Source: DASUFI01 sp036274635
GTDB taxonomy: Bacteria > Planctomycetota > B15-G4
DNA length: 15,880 bases
NCBI GenBank assembly: GCA_036274635.1
Contig: DASUFI010000081.1
Span: 1-15,880 of the forward strand
Direction: 5' to 3'
The notes beneath the pieces are model-generated. The model saw nothing but the letters and a program-made list of their open reading frames with translations, made no database searches and was not told where the DNA came from. Positions 5,003-14,789 of the stretch are shown piece by piece (position 1 is the stretch's first letter; each line of letters opens with the position of its first letter). Made by a program: the position numbers and the translations under genes.

Positions 5003-6199
5003 ATGGCTCAGTCAGTCGGCAAGTCGCCCAGCAACGGCAAGGGCCTCCCGGAGGAGGTCAGCCTGACCCTCGCGCAGATCGAGAAGCAGTTCGGCAAGGG
5101 CTCGATCATGCGCCTGGGCGACCGCCCGGAGGTCCCGATCGAGGGGCTCTCCACGGGCTCGCTCTCGCTCGACCTGGCGCTTGGCGGGGCCGGGCTGCCC
5201 AAGGGTCGCATCATCGAGGTCTTCGGCCCGGAGTCCTCGGGCAAGACCACATTGACGCTGCACGCCATCGCCAACGCGCAGCGCGCCGGCGGCGCCTGCG
5301 CCTTCATCGACGCCGAGCACGCGGTCGACCCCAGCTACGCGCGCAAGCTGGGCGTGGACACCGACAACCTCATCCTCAGCCAGCCCGACACGGGCGAGCA
5401 GGCGCTCGAGATCTGCGAGATGCTCGTGCGCAGCAACGCCTTCGCCGTCATCGTCATCGACTCGGTGGCTGCGCTCGTGCCGCGGGCCGAGCTCGAGGGC
5501 GAGATGGGGGACACGCACGTCGGCCTGCAGGCGCGCCTCATGTCGCAGGCCATGCGCAAGCTCACGGGCACCATCTCCAAGACGGGCACGTGCGTCATCT
5601 TCATCAACCAGATCCGCGAGAAGGTGGGCGTGTTCTTCGGCAGCCCGGAGACCACCACCGGCGGCCGCGCGCTCAAGTTCTACAGCTCGGTGCGCCTGGA
5701 CATCCGCCGCATCGGCGCCCTCAAGGTGGGCGAGGAGACCATCGGCAATCGCGTGAAGGTCACGGTGGTCAAGAACAAGGTCGCGCCGCCCTTCCGCAGG
5801 GCCGAGTTCGATGTCCTCTTCAACCACGGCATGTCGCGCGAGGGCGACGTGCTCGACCTCGCGGTGGAGAAGAACATCGTCGAGAAGTCGGGCACGTGGA
5901 TGTCCTTCGGCAGCACGCGCCTCGGCCAGGGCCGCGACAAGGCGCGCGATTTCCTGATCGAGAACCGCGACGTGCTGGCGGAGATCGAGGCCAAGGTGCG
6001 CGCGGCCTACGCGCCGCCCGCACCGCGTCCGGCGCCGCTGGCCGCGCCCGCGGCGCCCGCCGCTGCCACCGCCCCGCGGCCGGCCAGCACACCGGCACCC
6101 GCGGCCCCGCAGGCCACGGCCCCGGCCCGGCCCGCCTCCGCGCCTGCTGCGCCCGGCATCCGTCCGTCGCCGCCGCCGGCCCGCGCCACCAAGAGCTGA
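5003..6199 (+). CDS. recA: Recombinase RecA with an Ala/Pro-rich C-terminal extension
   Basis: RecA forms ATP-dependent filaments on single-stranded DNA, pairs homologous strands, and triggers LexA cleavage. The core is canonical: Walker A GPESSGKT (75-82), the AEHAVDP block (104-110), Walker B VIVIDSVAAL (149-158), and loop 2 with GSPETTTGGRALKFY (213-227). The total length is 398 residues, against 353 in E. coli. The excess is a tail at about 337-398 made mostly of Ala and Pro with scattered Arg and Lys. It lacks the acidic residues that normally modulate DNA binding. The start at 5003 is chosen from ribosome-binding-site spacing. Upstream in-frame starts at 4994 and 4832 are less likely. 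No recX follows; alaS is the next gene, as in many bacteria where recX sits between them. Confidence 0.97.
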   Translation: MAQSVGKSPSNGKGLPEEVSLTLAQIEKQFGKGSIMRLGDRPEVPIEGLSTGSLSLDLALGGAGLPKGRIIEVFGPESSGKTTLTLHAIANAQRAGGACAFIDAEHAVDPSYARKLGVDTDNLILSQPDTGEQALEICEMLVRSNAFAVIVIDSVAALVPRAELEGEMGDTHVGLQARLMSQAMRKLTGTISKTGTCVIFINQIREKVGVFFGSPETTTGGRALKFYSSVRLDIRRIGALKVGEETIGNRVKVTVVKNKVAPPFRRAEFDVLFNHGMSREGDVLDLAVEKNIVEKSGTWMSFGSTRLGQGRDKARDFLIENRDVLAEIEAKVRAAYAPPAPRPAPLAAPAAPAAATAPRPASTPAPAAPQATAPARPASAPAAPGIRPSPPPARATKS

Positions 6200-6210
6200 C
6201 CGCCATCCGC

Positions 6211-6243
6211 CGGCCGCGCGTGGCTCAGCACCGCGCGCGGCCG
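6211..6243 (+). terminator. Terminator-like hairpin after recA
   Basis: CGGCCGCGCG (6211-6220) pairs perfectly with CGCGCGGCCG (6234-6243) across a 13-nt loop, 11 nt after the recA stop. There is no T-run. The position favours a recA terminator separating it from alaS. Confidence 0.5.
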
Positions 6244-6356
6244 ACGCCATCCCCGATGCTCGGCAGGGTTGCGGAGCCGGGCCGCGCCACCGCAAGCTGG
6301 TGCGCCCCGCGTCCCGTGACCCTGTGGCCCTTGGTGTCCGAGCTATCCCCGCCGTG

Positions 6357-9017
<2,661 letters not shown>

Positions 9018-9022
9018 GGCTC

Positions 9023-9051
9023 TTTATCCGCCGGCCCCCGGCCGCTAGATT
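9023..9051 (+). promoter_or_regulatory. Promoter for rpmF and the fab genes
   Basis: TTTATC (9023-9028, 3 of 6) and TAGATT (9046-9051, 4 of 6) are separated by 17 nt. They lie in the 106-nt gap between alaS and rpmF, just after the alaS stop. Transcription would begin near 9058, giving a 5' leader of roughly 65 nt. Confidence 0.45.
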
Positions 9052-9123
9052 GGGCCGATTACACGCGGTGGCTCGGTCGCGGTGCCTGCCGGCTCCGACC
9101 CCCCGCACGGAGCGGATACGTCG

Positions 9124-9303
9124 ATGGCAGTTCCCAAGCGCAAGACTTCCAAGGCCCGCAAGCGCAAGCGGCGCGCGCACCTCGCGCTGACCCTGCCACC
9201 CGGCTCGCTCTGCGAGCGCTGCGGCGCCGAGAAGACCCCGCACGCCGTGTGCGGGAACTGCGGCCACTACCGCGGCCGCGACGTGCTGGCCCTCGACGCC
9301 TGA
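9124..9303 (+). CDS. rpmF: 50S ribosomal protein L32, zinc-ribbon form
   Basis: This 59-residue basic protein starts MAVPKRKTSKARKRKRRAH, the family hallmark. It carries two CxxC pairs (Cys30/Cys33 and Cys43/Cys46) forming a zinc ribbon in the large ribosomal subunit. GGAG at 9109-9112, 11 nt before the ATG, marks the start. As in many bacteria it heads the plsX-fab cluster, 25 nt before plsX. The usual upstream partner yceD (DUF177) is missing; alaS stands there instead. Confidence 0.97.
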   Translation: MAVPKRKTSKARKRKRRAHLALTLPPGSLCERCGAEKTPHAVCGNCGHYRGRDVLALDA

Positions 9304-9328
9304 GCCTCCGCGGAGCGCCGAGCCGCCC

Positions 9329-10333
9329 GTGATTCGCAGGATCGCCATCGATGCGATGGGAGGCGACCACGCCCCCGGCTGCGTCATCGAGGGCGTGGCG
9401 CTGGCCATCTCGCGCGGCGTGGCGCCGGCCGAGGAGCTCGTGCTCGTCGGCCGCGAGGAGGAGATCCGGCCGCTGCTCGCCCGGCACCAGGTGCAGGGCG
9501 TGGACGTGCTGCACGCGCCGGACATCGTGGCCATGGACGAGTCGGCCGCCGCGGCCATCCGCAGCAAGCGCGCCAGCTCCTTGGTCGTGGCCATGAAGGC
9601 CGTCGCCGACGGCAAGGCGGCCGCCTTCGTGAGCGCCGGCAACACCGGCGCGGTGGTGGCCGCCAGCACGCTCGTGCTGGGGCGCCTCAAGGGCGTCGCG
9701 CGGCCCGGCATCGCCGTGCCGGTGCCCACGCGCAAGGGGCCCGCGGTCGTCATCGACGTGGGCGCCAACATCTACTGCAAGCCCGAGCACATGCTGCACT
9801 ACGCCGTCATGGCCAGCGAGTACGCGCGCGCGGCGCTCGAGCGCCCCGAGCCGCGCGTGGGTCTGCTGAACATCGGCGAGGAAGAGGGCAAGGGCAACGA
9901 GCTCATCCAGCAGGTGCACACGCTGCTGCAGTCCGCGCCCATCCACTATGCCGGCTTCGTCGAGGGCCAGGACATCATGGCCGGCAAGACGGACGTGGTC
10001 GTGTGCGAGGGCTTCGTGGGCAACGTCATCCTCAAGGTGGCCGAGGGCCTCGCGGAGTTCATCGGCAGCCTCATCAAGGGCGCGCTCAGCAAGCACCCGC
10101 CCGGGCCCGGGCTGGCGCAGGCGGTGGGGGAGTCCTTCCAGGCGCTCGACTACGCCGAGTACGGCGGCGCACCGCTGCTGGGCGTGTCGGCGCCGGTGCT
10201 CATCGGCCACGGCCGCTCCTCCGGCCACGCCATCATGAACATGATCCGCGCCGCGCGCTCGACGCTGCAGCACGACCTCGGCGCCCACATCGAGGAGCGG
10301 CTGGCCCGCATCTCGCGCGAGGCCCTCTCGTGA
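9329..10333 (+). CDS. plsX: Phosphate acyltransferase PlsX
   Basis: PlsX converts acyl-ACP and phosphate to acyl-phosphate, the donor that PlsY uses in phospholipid synthesis, and acts peripherally at the inner membrane. The 334-residue product has IDAMGGDHAP (7-16), SAGNTGA (102-108), GLLNIGEEEGKGN (178-190) and DVVVCEGFVGNVILK (222-236), all standard for the family. The start is GTG at 9329, directly before IRRIAIDAMGG. A GGAG at 9312-9315 is 13 nt upstream. The stop overlaps the fabH start by 4 nt. Confidence 0.97.
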   Translation: MIRRIAIDAMGGDHAPGCVIEGVALAISRGVAPAEELVLVGREEEIRPLLARHQVQGVDVLHAPDIVAMDESAAAAIRSKRASSLVVAMKAVADGKAAAFVSAGNTGAVVAASTLVLGRLKGVARPGIAVPVPTRKGPAVVIDVGANIYCKPEHMLHYAVMASEYARAALERPEPRVGLLNIGEEEGKGNELIQQVHTLLQSAPIHYAGFVEGQDIMAGKTDVVVCEGFVGNVILKVAEGLAEFIGSLIKGALSKHPPGPGLAQAVGESFQALDYAEYGGAPLLGVSAPVLIGHGRSSGHAIMNMIRAARSTLQHDLGAHIEERLARISREALS

Positions 10334-11316
10334 CGCGGCCCGCCTGCGGCCTGCGCGGCACCGGCTCGGCCGTGCCCGAGCGCATCCTCGACAACCACGA
10401 GCTCGAGCGCCTGGTGGACACCAGCGACGAGTGGATCACCCAGCGCACCGGCATCAAGGAGCGCCGCATCGCGGCCGAGGGCCAGAGCACCTCGGACCTG
10501 TGCATCGAGGCCGGGCGGCGCGCGCTGGAGGACGCGGGGCTGCGGCCCGAGGACATCGACCTGCTCATCATCGGCACGGTCACGCCCGACATGCGCGTGC
10601 CCGCCACCGCCTGCCTCGTGCAGGAGCGGCTGGGCGCCCGGCGCGCCGCCGCCTTCGACCTGCAGGCCGGCTGCACGGGCTTCGTCTACGCGCTGGACGT
10701 CGCGGCCAACTTCCTGTGGTCGGGCAGCGCGCGGCACGCGCTGGTCATCGGCGCGGAGTGCCTCTCGCGCATCACCAACTACACCGACCGCTCCTCGTGC
10801 ATCCTCTTCGGCGACGCGGCCGGCGCGGTCGTGCTCTCCACCGACTTCCGCTTCGGCGAGCTGCGCACCGCCGGCATCGAGTCGGACGGCAGCGGCTACG
10901 ACGTCATGTACCAGACCGCCGGCGGCTCGCGCACGCCTTCGACGCCCGAGCTGCTGGCGCAGCACGCGGAGCAGCTCGTCATCCGCGGCCGCGAGGTCTA
11001 CAAGTTCGCGACCAACAAGATGGTCGAGCTGGTGCGGCGCGAGCAGGCCAACAACCCCGACCTCACGCTGGGCGTGGTCATCCCGCACCAGATGAACCTG
11101 CGCATCATCGAGGCGGCGCGCGAGCGGCTCGAGCTGCCCGAGGACGCGGTGTACGTCAACATCCAGCGCTATGGCAACACATCCGCGGCCTCCATCCCGC
11201 TGGCGCTGGACGAGGCTCGGCGCAAGGGCTTCTTCCAGGGGCGCGAGGGCCAGCTCGTGGTGCTGTGCGCCTTCGGCGCGGGCCTCACCTGGGGCTCGGC
11301 GGGCCTGCGCTGGTGA
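10330..11316 (+). CDS. fabH: 3-oxoacyl-ACP synthase III (FabH)
   Basis: FabH condenses acetyl-CoA, or a branched acyl-CoA, with malonyl-ACP to start fatty acid synthesis. The 328-residue thiolase-fold protein has the Cys-His-Asn triad: Cys115 in DLQAGCTGF, His253 in VIPHQMN and Asn283 in YGNTSAASIP. DEWITQRTGIKERR (33-46) is the N-terminal family signature. The GTG at 10330 overlaps the plsX stop as GTGA, and the gene ends in the same kind of overlap with fabD, so these genes are translationally coupled. Primer preference (acetyl or branched) cannot be decided by eye. Confidence 0.97.
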   Translation: MTRPACGLRGTGSAVPERILDNHELERLVDTSDEWITQRTGIKERRIAAEGQSTSDLCIEAGRRALEDAGLRPEDIDLLIIGTVTPDMRVPATACLVQERLGARRAAAFDLQAGCTGFVYALDVAANFLWSGSARHALVIGAECLSRITNYTDRSSCILFGDAAGAVVLSTDFRFGELRTAGIESDGSGYDVMYQTAGGSRTPSTPELLAQHAEQLVIRGREVYKFATNKMVELVRREQANNPDLTLGVVIPHQMNLRIIEAARERLELPEDAVYVNIQRYGNTSAASIPLALDEARRKGFFQGREGQLVVLCAFGAGLTWGSAGLRW

Positions 11317-12266
11317 GCGGAGCCGCCATCCTGTTCCCCGGCCAGGGCGCGCAGGCGCTGGGCATGGGGCTGGACCTGGCCGAGGCCGAGCCGGCTGCGC
11401 GCGACGTCCTGCAGCTCGCGGAGGACACGCTGCGCCTGCCGCTGCGCGCGATCCTGGGAGGCCGCGACCCGGCCGCGCTGGACCGCACGGACGTGTGCCA
11501 GCCCGCCATCCTCGCCGTGTCGCTGGCGGCGCTGGCCGCGCTCGCGGCGCGCGGCCGGCTGGACGCAAGCCGCGTCACCGCCGTCGCCGGCCTCTCGCTC
11601 GGCGAGTACACCGCACTGGCGTGGGCCGGCGCGCTGCCGCCCGCCGACGCGCTGCGCCTCGTCCGCCTGCGCGGGCAGGCCATGCAGCGCGCCAGCGAGG
11701 AGTGCGCCAGCGGGATGCTCTCGCTGCTGGGCGCCGACGAGTCCCAGGCCGCCGCGCTGTGCGAGCGCGCGCGTGGCGACGGCGTGCTGGTCGTGGCCAA
11801 CCTGCTCGCGCCGGGCCAGACGGCCATCGCGGGCACGGCCGACGCGATCGGACGCGCCCAGGCGCTGGCCCGCGAGCTGGGCATCCGCAAGGCCGTTCCG
11901 CTGACCGTGGCGGGCGCCTTCCACTCGCCCTGCATGGAGTCCGCCGCCGCCGAGCTGGGGCGCGCGCTGGACGCCGCGCCGCTGGTCGCGCCGCGCGTGC
12001 CGGTCGTGCTCAACGTCACGGCCGAGCCCAGCCGCGACCCGGCGACCCTCCGCGCCCAGCTGCGGCGCCAGATCACCGCGCCGGTGCGCTGGGGCGCCTC
12101 CATGCAGAAGCTGCTGGCGCTGGGCTGCACGCAGTTCCTCGAGCCCGCGCCCGGCAAGCAGCTCACGAACATGCTCAAGCGGCAGCAGCCGACCATCCAG
12201 GTGGTCACCTGCGGCACGGCGTCCGAGCTGGACGCCGCCCCGCGCTGGCCGGGAGAGGCCGCATGA
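11313..12266 (+). CDS. fabD: Malonyl-CoA:ACP transacylase (FabD)
   Basis: FabD moves malonyl from CoA to acyl carrier protein. The 317-residue product has FPGQGAQ (8-14), the nucleophile Ser95 in GLSLGEYTA, Arg120 for the malonyl carboxylate, and His204 in AGAFHSPCM. The C-terminal QITAPVRWGASM block is typical. The GTG at 11313 overlaps the fabH stop, and the gene's own stop overlaps the fabG ATG. The Ala-rich segments at 69-82 are normal for the GC bias of this genome. Confidence 0.97.
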   Translation: MSGAAILFPGQGAQALGMGLDLAEAEPAARDVLQLAEDTLRLPLRAILGGRDPAALDRTDVCQPAILAVSLAALAALAARGRLDASRVTAVAGLSLGEYTALAWAGALPPADALRLVRLRGQAMQRASEECASGMLSLLGADESQAAALCERARGDGVLVVANLLAPGQTAIAGTADAIGRAQALARELGIRKAVPLTVAGAFHSPCMESAAAELGRALDAAPLVAPRVPVVLNVTAEPSRDPATLRAQLRRQITAPVRWGASMQKLLALGCTQFLEPAPGKQLTNMLKRQQPTIQVVTCGTASELDAAPRWPGEAA

Positions 12267-13006
12267 CGGACCTGTCGGGCCGGACGGCCATCGTGACCGG
12301 GGGCTCGCGCGGCATCGGCCGCGCGATCGTGGACGAGCTCGCGCGCTCGGGTTGCCGCGTGGCCGTCGTGGCCACCACGCAGGAGGGCGCCGACGCCGCG
12401 GCCGCCGCCGTCGGCGCCGCCGGCGGCGAGGCGGTCGGTTACGCCGCCGACGTGCGCGAGTCGGCGCGCGCTGCGGCCGTCGTCGAGGACGTCCTCAAGC
12501 GCTGGGGCCGCCTGGACATCCTGGTCAACAACGCCGGCGTCGCACGCGACAACCTGCTCATGCGCCTCGCCGACGAGGACATCGAGACCGTCCTCGACGT
12601 GAACCTGAAGGCTGCGCTGTTCTGGTCGCGCGCCGCCGCGCGCCCGCTGCTCAAGGCCAAGGGTGGCAGCATCGTGAATGTCTCGTCCATCGTGGGCCTC
12701 ACCGGCAACGCGGGCCAGGCCAACTACGCCGCGGCCAAGGCCGGCCTCTTCGGCCTCACGCGCTCGCTGGCCAAGGAGCTGGGCGCCCGCGGCGTGCGCG
12801 TGAACGCCATCGCACCCGGCTACATCCAGACCGACATGACCGCCGCTCTCCCCGCCGAGATCCGCGACGCCAGCCTCAAGCGCATCCCCCTCGGCCGCCT
12901 GGGCGAAGGCGCAGACATCGCCCGCGCCGTACGCTTCCTCGTCTCCGACGAGGCCGCCTACGTGACCGGCATCACGCTCGTGGTGGATGGGGGCATGTCT
13001 CTGTAG
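12263..13006 (+). CDS. fabG: 3-oxoacyl-ACP reductase (FabG)
   Basis: FabG uses NADPH to reduce 3-oxoacyl-ACP. The 247-residue short-chain dehydrogenase has the cofactor motif TGGSRGIG (12-19), NNAG (89-92), and the triad Ser142-Tyr155-Lys159, in NVSSIVG and GQANYAAAKAG. The C-terminal end GITLVVDGGMSL is the family ending. The ATG at 12263 overlaps the fabD stop. After this gene the coupling breaks: 242 nt separate it from acpP. Confidence 0.96.
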   Translation: MTDLSGRTAIVTGGSRGIGRAIVDELARSGCRVAVVATTQEGADAAAAAVGAAGGEAVGYAADVRESARAAAVVEDVLKRWGRLDILVNNAGVARDNLLMRLADEDIETVLDVNLKAALFWSRAAARPLLKAKGGSIVNVSSIVGLTGNAGQANYAAAKAGLFGLTRSLAKELGARGVRVNAIAPGYIQTDMTAALPAEIRDASLKRIPLGRLGEGADIARAVRFLVSDEAAYVTGITLVVDGGMSL

Positions 13007-13088
13007 CGGCGGCGACGCGGTGACAGCCGAGGGCGTGGGGCGCGGCGCCTAGCACCGTCCCCAGCGCGCCGCAATGCGACCAGAAGAA

Positions 13089-13114
13089 GCCGCGGCCGCG
13101 CCGCGTCCCGCGGC
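13089..13114 (+). terminator. Hairpin between fabG and acpP, possible terminator or attenuator
   Basis: GCCGCGG (13089-13095) pairs with CCGCGGC (13108-13114) over a 12-nt loop, about 80 nt after the fabG stop. No T-run follows. It lies upstream of the putative acpP promoter, so it could limit read-through from fabG. Confidence 0.3.
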
Positions 13115-13141
13115 CCACAGTCCCACGGTGCTATGGCCTTC

Positions 13142-13170
13142 TTGACTTGCCGGGGCCGCTCGGCAACGAT
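13142..13170 (+). promoter_or_regulatory. Promoter of acpP-fabF
   Basis: TTGACT (13142-13147, 5 of 6) and AACGAT (13165-13170, 3 of 6) are separated by 17 nt. Transcription would begin near 13177, leaving a 5' leader of about 70 nt. A private promoter suits acpP, whose product is needed in much greater amount than the other Fab proteins. Confidence 0.5.
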
Positions 13171-13183
13171 GCCTCGCGGCAAG
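13146..13183. repeat. Inverted repeat around the acpP -10 region
   Basis: CTTGCCG (13146-13152) and CGGCAAG (13177-13183) are perfect reverse complements separated by 24 nt. They bracket the spacer, the -10 box and the expected start site. This could be an operator for a fatty-acid regulator or chance in GC-rich DNA. Confidence 0.35.
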
Positions 13184-13248
13184 GGCCGTCTCGGCCTGCC
13201 CCGACCGGTCCCGCCCGCGGGGCCCCACCGCAATGCACGGAGAACCAC

Positions 13249-13500
13249 GTGGCGACGACGACGGACATCGAGGAGAAGGTCATCGCAATCGTCTGCGAGC
13301 AGATGGGCGCGAGCCGCGACAAGGTCAATCTCAACACCTCGTTCATCCAGGATCTCGGCGCGGACTCTCTTGACACGGTCGAGCTGGTCATGGAGTTCGA
13401 GGACCACTTCAACATCTCGATCCCGGACGAAGAGGCCGAGAAGATCCAGACCGTTGGCGACGCGGTGAACTTCATCAAGTCCCACGTGACCGCCGCCTGA
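13249..13500 (+). CDS. acpP: Acyl carrier protein
   Basis: This 83-residue acidic helical protein carries the growing acyl chain on a 4'-phosphopantetheine attached to Ser40, in the motif LGADSLDTVELVM. The later segment FNISIPDEEAEKIQTVGDAV is typical helix II/III sequence. The start is GTG at 13249, with GGAG at 13239-13242, 6 nt upstream. Codon use in this gene is a little less GC-extreme (several AAT, TCT and CTT codons) than in its neighbours. It is followed 28 nt later by fabF. Confidence 0.97.
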   Translation: MATTTDIEEKVIAIVCEQMGASRDKVNLNTSFIQDLGADSLDTVELVMEFEDHFNISIPDEEAEKIQTVGDAVNFIKSHVTAA

Positions 13501-13528
13501 GCAGCACGCTGCGATCGGCCCCGGCACC

Positions 13529-14773
13529 ATGAACACCCGGCGCGTCGTCGTCACGGGCCTCGGCGGCGCGACCAGCCTGGGGCTCACCTTCCGCGAGACC
13601 TGGGCCGGGCTCGTGGCGGGCCGCAACGGCATCTCGCCCATCACGCACTTCGACCCGAGCGAGCACACGACGAAGTTCGCGGGCGTCATCCGCGACTACA
13701 AGCCCGACGTGTACTTCAAGCCGGCCGAGGCCAAGAAGCTCGACCTGTACACGCAGTACGCGCTGGTGGCCGCCGAGGAGTGCATGAAGGACAGCGGCCT
13801 CGACCTCGAGCGCTGCGACCGCGAGCGCATCGGCGTGATCCTGGGCACGGGCATCGGCGGCATCAACGCCATCGAGTCCGAGCACGACGAGCTGCACGAG
13901 CGCGGGCCGCGGCGCGTGAGCCCGCACTTCATCCCCAAGATGATGCCCAACGCCATCGCGGGGCAGGTCTCCATCAGGTACGGGCTGCAGGGCAGCAACT
14001 ACGTCACCAGCTCGGCCTGCGCTTCGGGCGCGCACGCGTTGCTGGCCGCCTTCCGCGCGGTGCAGGTGGGCGAGCTCGACCTGTGCGTGTCGGGCGGGAG
14101 CGAGTCGGCCATCACGCCCCTCGCCGTCGCGGCCTTCGGCAACATGAAGGCGCTCTCCACGCGCAACGACGCGCCGGAGCGCGCCAGCCGGCCCTTCGAC
14201 AAGGACCGCGACGGCTTCGTGATGGGCGAGGGCGCGGGCATCCTGCTGCTGGAGGAGCGGGAGCACGCGCTGCAGCGCGGCGCGCGCATCTATGCCGAGT
14301 TCCTCGGCTACGGCAGCACGGCCGACGCCTTCCACATCACCCAGCCCAAGGAGGACGGCGCCGGCCCGCGGCGCGCCATGGCCCTGGCCCTGGCGATGGG
14401 CGGCCTGAAGCCCGAGGACGTCGACTACGTCAACGCCCACGGCACCTCCACGCACTACAACGACCTGGTGGAGACGCAGGCCATCCACCAGGTCTTCGGC
14501 GCGCACGCCGGCAAGCTGGCGGTGAGCAGCACCAAGAGCATGATCGGGCATCTGCTGGGCAGCAGCGGCGCCCTCGAGGCCGCGGTCACCTGCCAGACCA
14601 TCGCGGAGCAGCTCGTGCACCCCACGCGCAACCACGAGGTGCCGGGCGAGGGCTGCGACCTCGACTACGTTCCGGGCGAGGCGCGCGCCATGAAGGTGCG
14701 CGCGGCCATCAGCAACTCGCTCGGCTTCGGGGGGCACAACGCCTGCCTGCTGTTCGGTCGCCACGCCGGCTGA
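13529..14773 (+). CDS. fabF: 3-oxoacyl-ACP synthase II (FabF)
   Basis: FabF elongates acyl-ACP by condensation with malonyl-ACP. The 414-residue product has the Cys-His-His triad and Lys of KAS I/II: Cys164 in SSACASG, His304 in NAHGTST, Lys336 in STKSMIGH and His341. The gatekeeper segment SLGFGGHNA (397-405) also matches. FabF is favoured over FabB by length and by its place next to acpP. The ATG at 13529 lacks a strong ribosome-binding site, so it may depend on acpP translation 28 nt upstream. Confidence 0.96.
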   Translation: MNTRRVVVTGLGGATSLGLTFRETWAGLVAGRNGISPITHFDPSEHTTKFAGVIRDYKPDVYFKPAEAKKLDLYTQYALVAAEECMKDSGLDLERCDRERIGVILGTGIGGINAIESEHDELHERGPRRVSPHFIPKMMPNAIAGQVSIRYGLQGSNYVTSSACASGAHALLAAFRAVQVGELDLCVSGGSESAITPLAVAAFGNMKALSTRNDAPERASRPFDKDRDGFVMGEGAGILLLEEREHALQRGARIYAEFLGYGSTADAFHITQPKEDGAGPRRAMALALAMGGLKPEDVDYVNAHGTSTHYNDLVETQAIHQVFGAHAGKLAVSSTKSMIGHLLGSSGALEAAVTCQTIAEQLVHPTRNHEVPGEGCDLDYVPGEARAMKVRAAISNSLGFGGHNACLLFGRHAG

Positions 14774-14789
14774 CCGTGGCGGCACGGTC

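Noticed and set aside
6300..6356. GTG start for alaS at 6300
   Set aside because: The added 19 residues are unlike the family N-terminus, which begins close to the SPDQIRSAYLAFF segment.
6200..6356. A T-box or other riboswitch leader for alaS
   Set aside because: No T-box consensus or specifier arrangement is visible. The main structure is a simple hairpin just after recA.
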